In this document: piece by piece, positions 63,821 to 64,000 of the stretch
Numbering within the stretch: the stretch's first letter is position 1
How the letters are laid out: each line of letters opens with the position of its first letter
Position numbers and translations under genes: made by a program
Source: Streptomyces ruber
Lineage (GTDB): Bacteria; Actinomycetota; Actinomycetes; Streptomycetales; Streptomycetaceae
DNA length: 64,000 nucleotides
NCBI RefSeq assembly: GCF_014648075.1
Contig: NZ_BMQK01000001.1
Location: 930,001 to 994,000, forward strand
Direction: 5' to 3'
The notes under the pieces: generated by a model
What the model was told of the DNA's origin: nothing
Databases searched by the model: none
Seen by the model: the letters and a program-made list of their open reading frames with translations, nothing else

Positions 63821-64000
63821 TCACTTCAGTCCGTTGCTCATCGCGGTGACCAGCTCGCCGTTCGCGGTGTCTCCGCTGAACTCCCAGGAGAACGCGCCGC
63901 CGAGACCCTGTTCGTTGGCCCAGTCCATCTTGGCTCCGATGGTGGCGGGGGTGTCGTACGACCACCACTGGTTGCCGCAGTGCGCGTACGCCGTGCCCGC
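63821..64000 (-). CDS. C-terminal end of a GH18 chitinase (partial)
   Basis: Only the last 59 codons are present; the gene runs off the right edge. The text includes QWWSYDTPATIGAKMDWANE and GLGGAFSWEFSGDTANGELV, the closing beta strands of family 18 chitinases with the WSYD and GAFSWEF patterns. Such secreted enzymes degrade chitin. It is convergent with the DUF2550 gene. Confidence 0.88.
   Translation of the reverse strand, partial: AGTAYAHCGNQWWSYDTPATIGAKMDWANEQGLGGAFSWEFSGDTANGELVTAMSNGLK

Overview
The window is high-GC actinobacterial DNA, and gene content and order point to a Streptomyces chromosome arm-to-core segment. The evidence is a conservon (sensor kinase, roadblock, DUF742, GTPase), an actinobacterial Rho with a long Arg/Gly/Gln-rich insert, an ArgS-like NrtL gene beside lysA, the run hom-thrC-thrB-rho-LCP-rpmE-prfA-prmC-tsaC-phosphatase-glyA-like-wecA-like-atp, many GTG/TTG starts, and lon with HspR- and ClgR-type sites. 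Almost all protein genes have typical streptomycete codon use; the exception is an accessory stretch around 29.2-36.3 kb.

Layout. 0.1-7 kb: a spermidine-synthase-fold protein, a frame-broken GNAT gene, lon, a secreted GH25 lysozyme, a MarR regulator and a PP2C-like phosphatase. 7.1-12.9 kb: a conservon (cvnABCD) overlapping gene to gene, followed by a styrene/indole-monooxygenase-type flavoprotein. 13-20.4 kb: a small secreted protein, an NlpC/P60 wall hydrolase, a TetR regulator, an FtsI-like/FtsW-like pair, an SH3-like secreted protein and a dual-specificity-type phosphatase. Two striking short-unit tandem arrays (26 bp and 17 bp) sit between genes here. 20.5-23.3 kb: a NERD protein and a two-gene NHEJ set (LigD polymerase domain and Ku). 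23.4-29.2 kb: small and secreted proteins and a WXG100-type cluster without secretion-machine genes. Next to it is a large gene broken by two frameshifts.

29.2-36.3 kb is a decayed accessory island ending at tRNA-Arg(CCG). It holds an ISAs1-type transposase fragment, a 3' fragment of tRNA-Ser(GGA) with its terminator, a HEAT-like gene with a frameshift and stop, and a hydrolase gene flanked by inverted repeats. It also holds an IS5-type transposase with a nonsense codon, and two diverged 54-bp elements near its two ends.

36.4-63.8 kb is core: an orphan response regulator, nrtL, lysA and the threonine pathway (hom, thrC, thrB) on one strand, then termination factors, translation factors, wall genes and the complete F1Fo ATP synthase operon (atpIBEFHAGDC). 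The window ends inside a family-18 chitinase gene. From remembered family sequences, AtpI, AtpB, AtpE and the membrane end of AtpF look unlike the S. coelicolor type while the rest of the operon looks like it, which suggests a block replacement. This is the most testable unusual feature of the core region.
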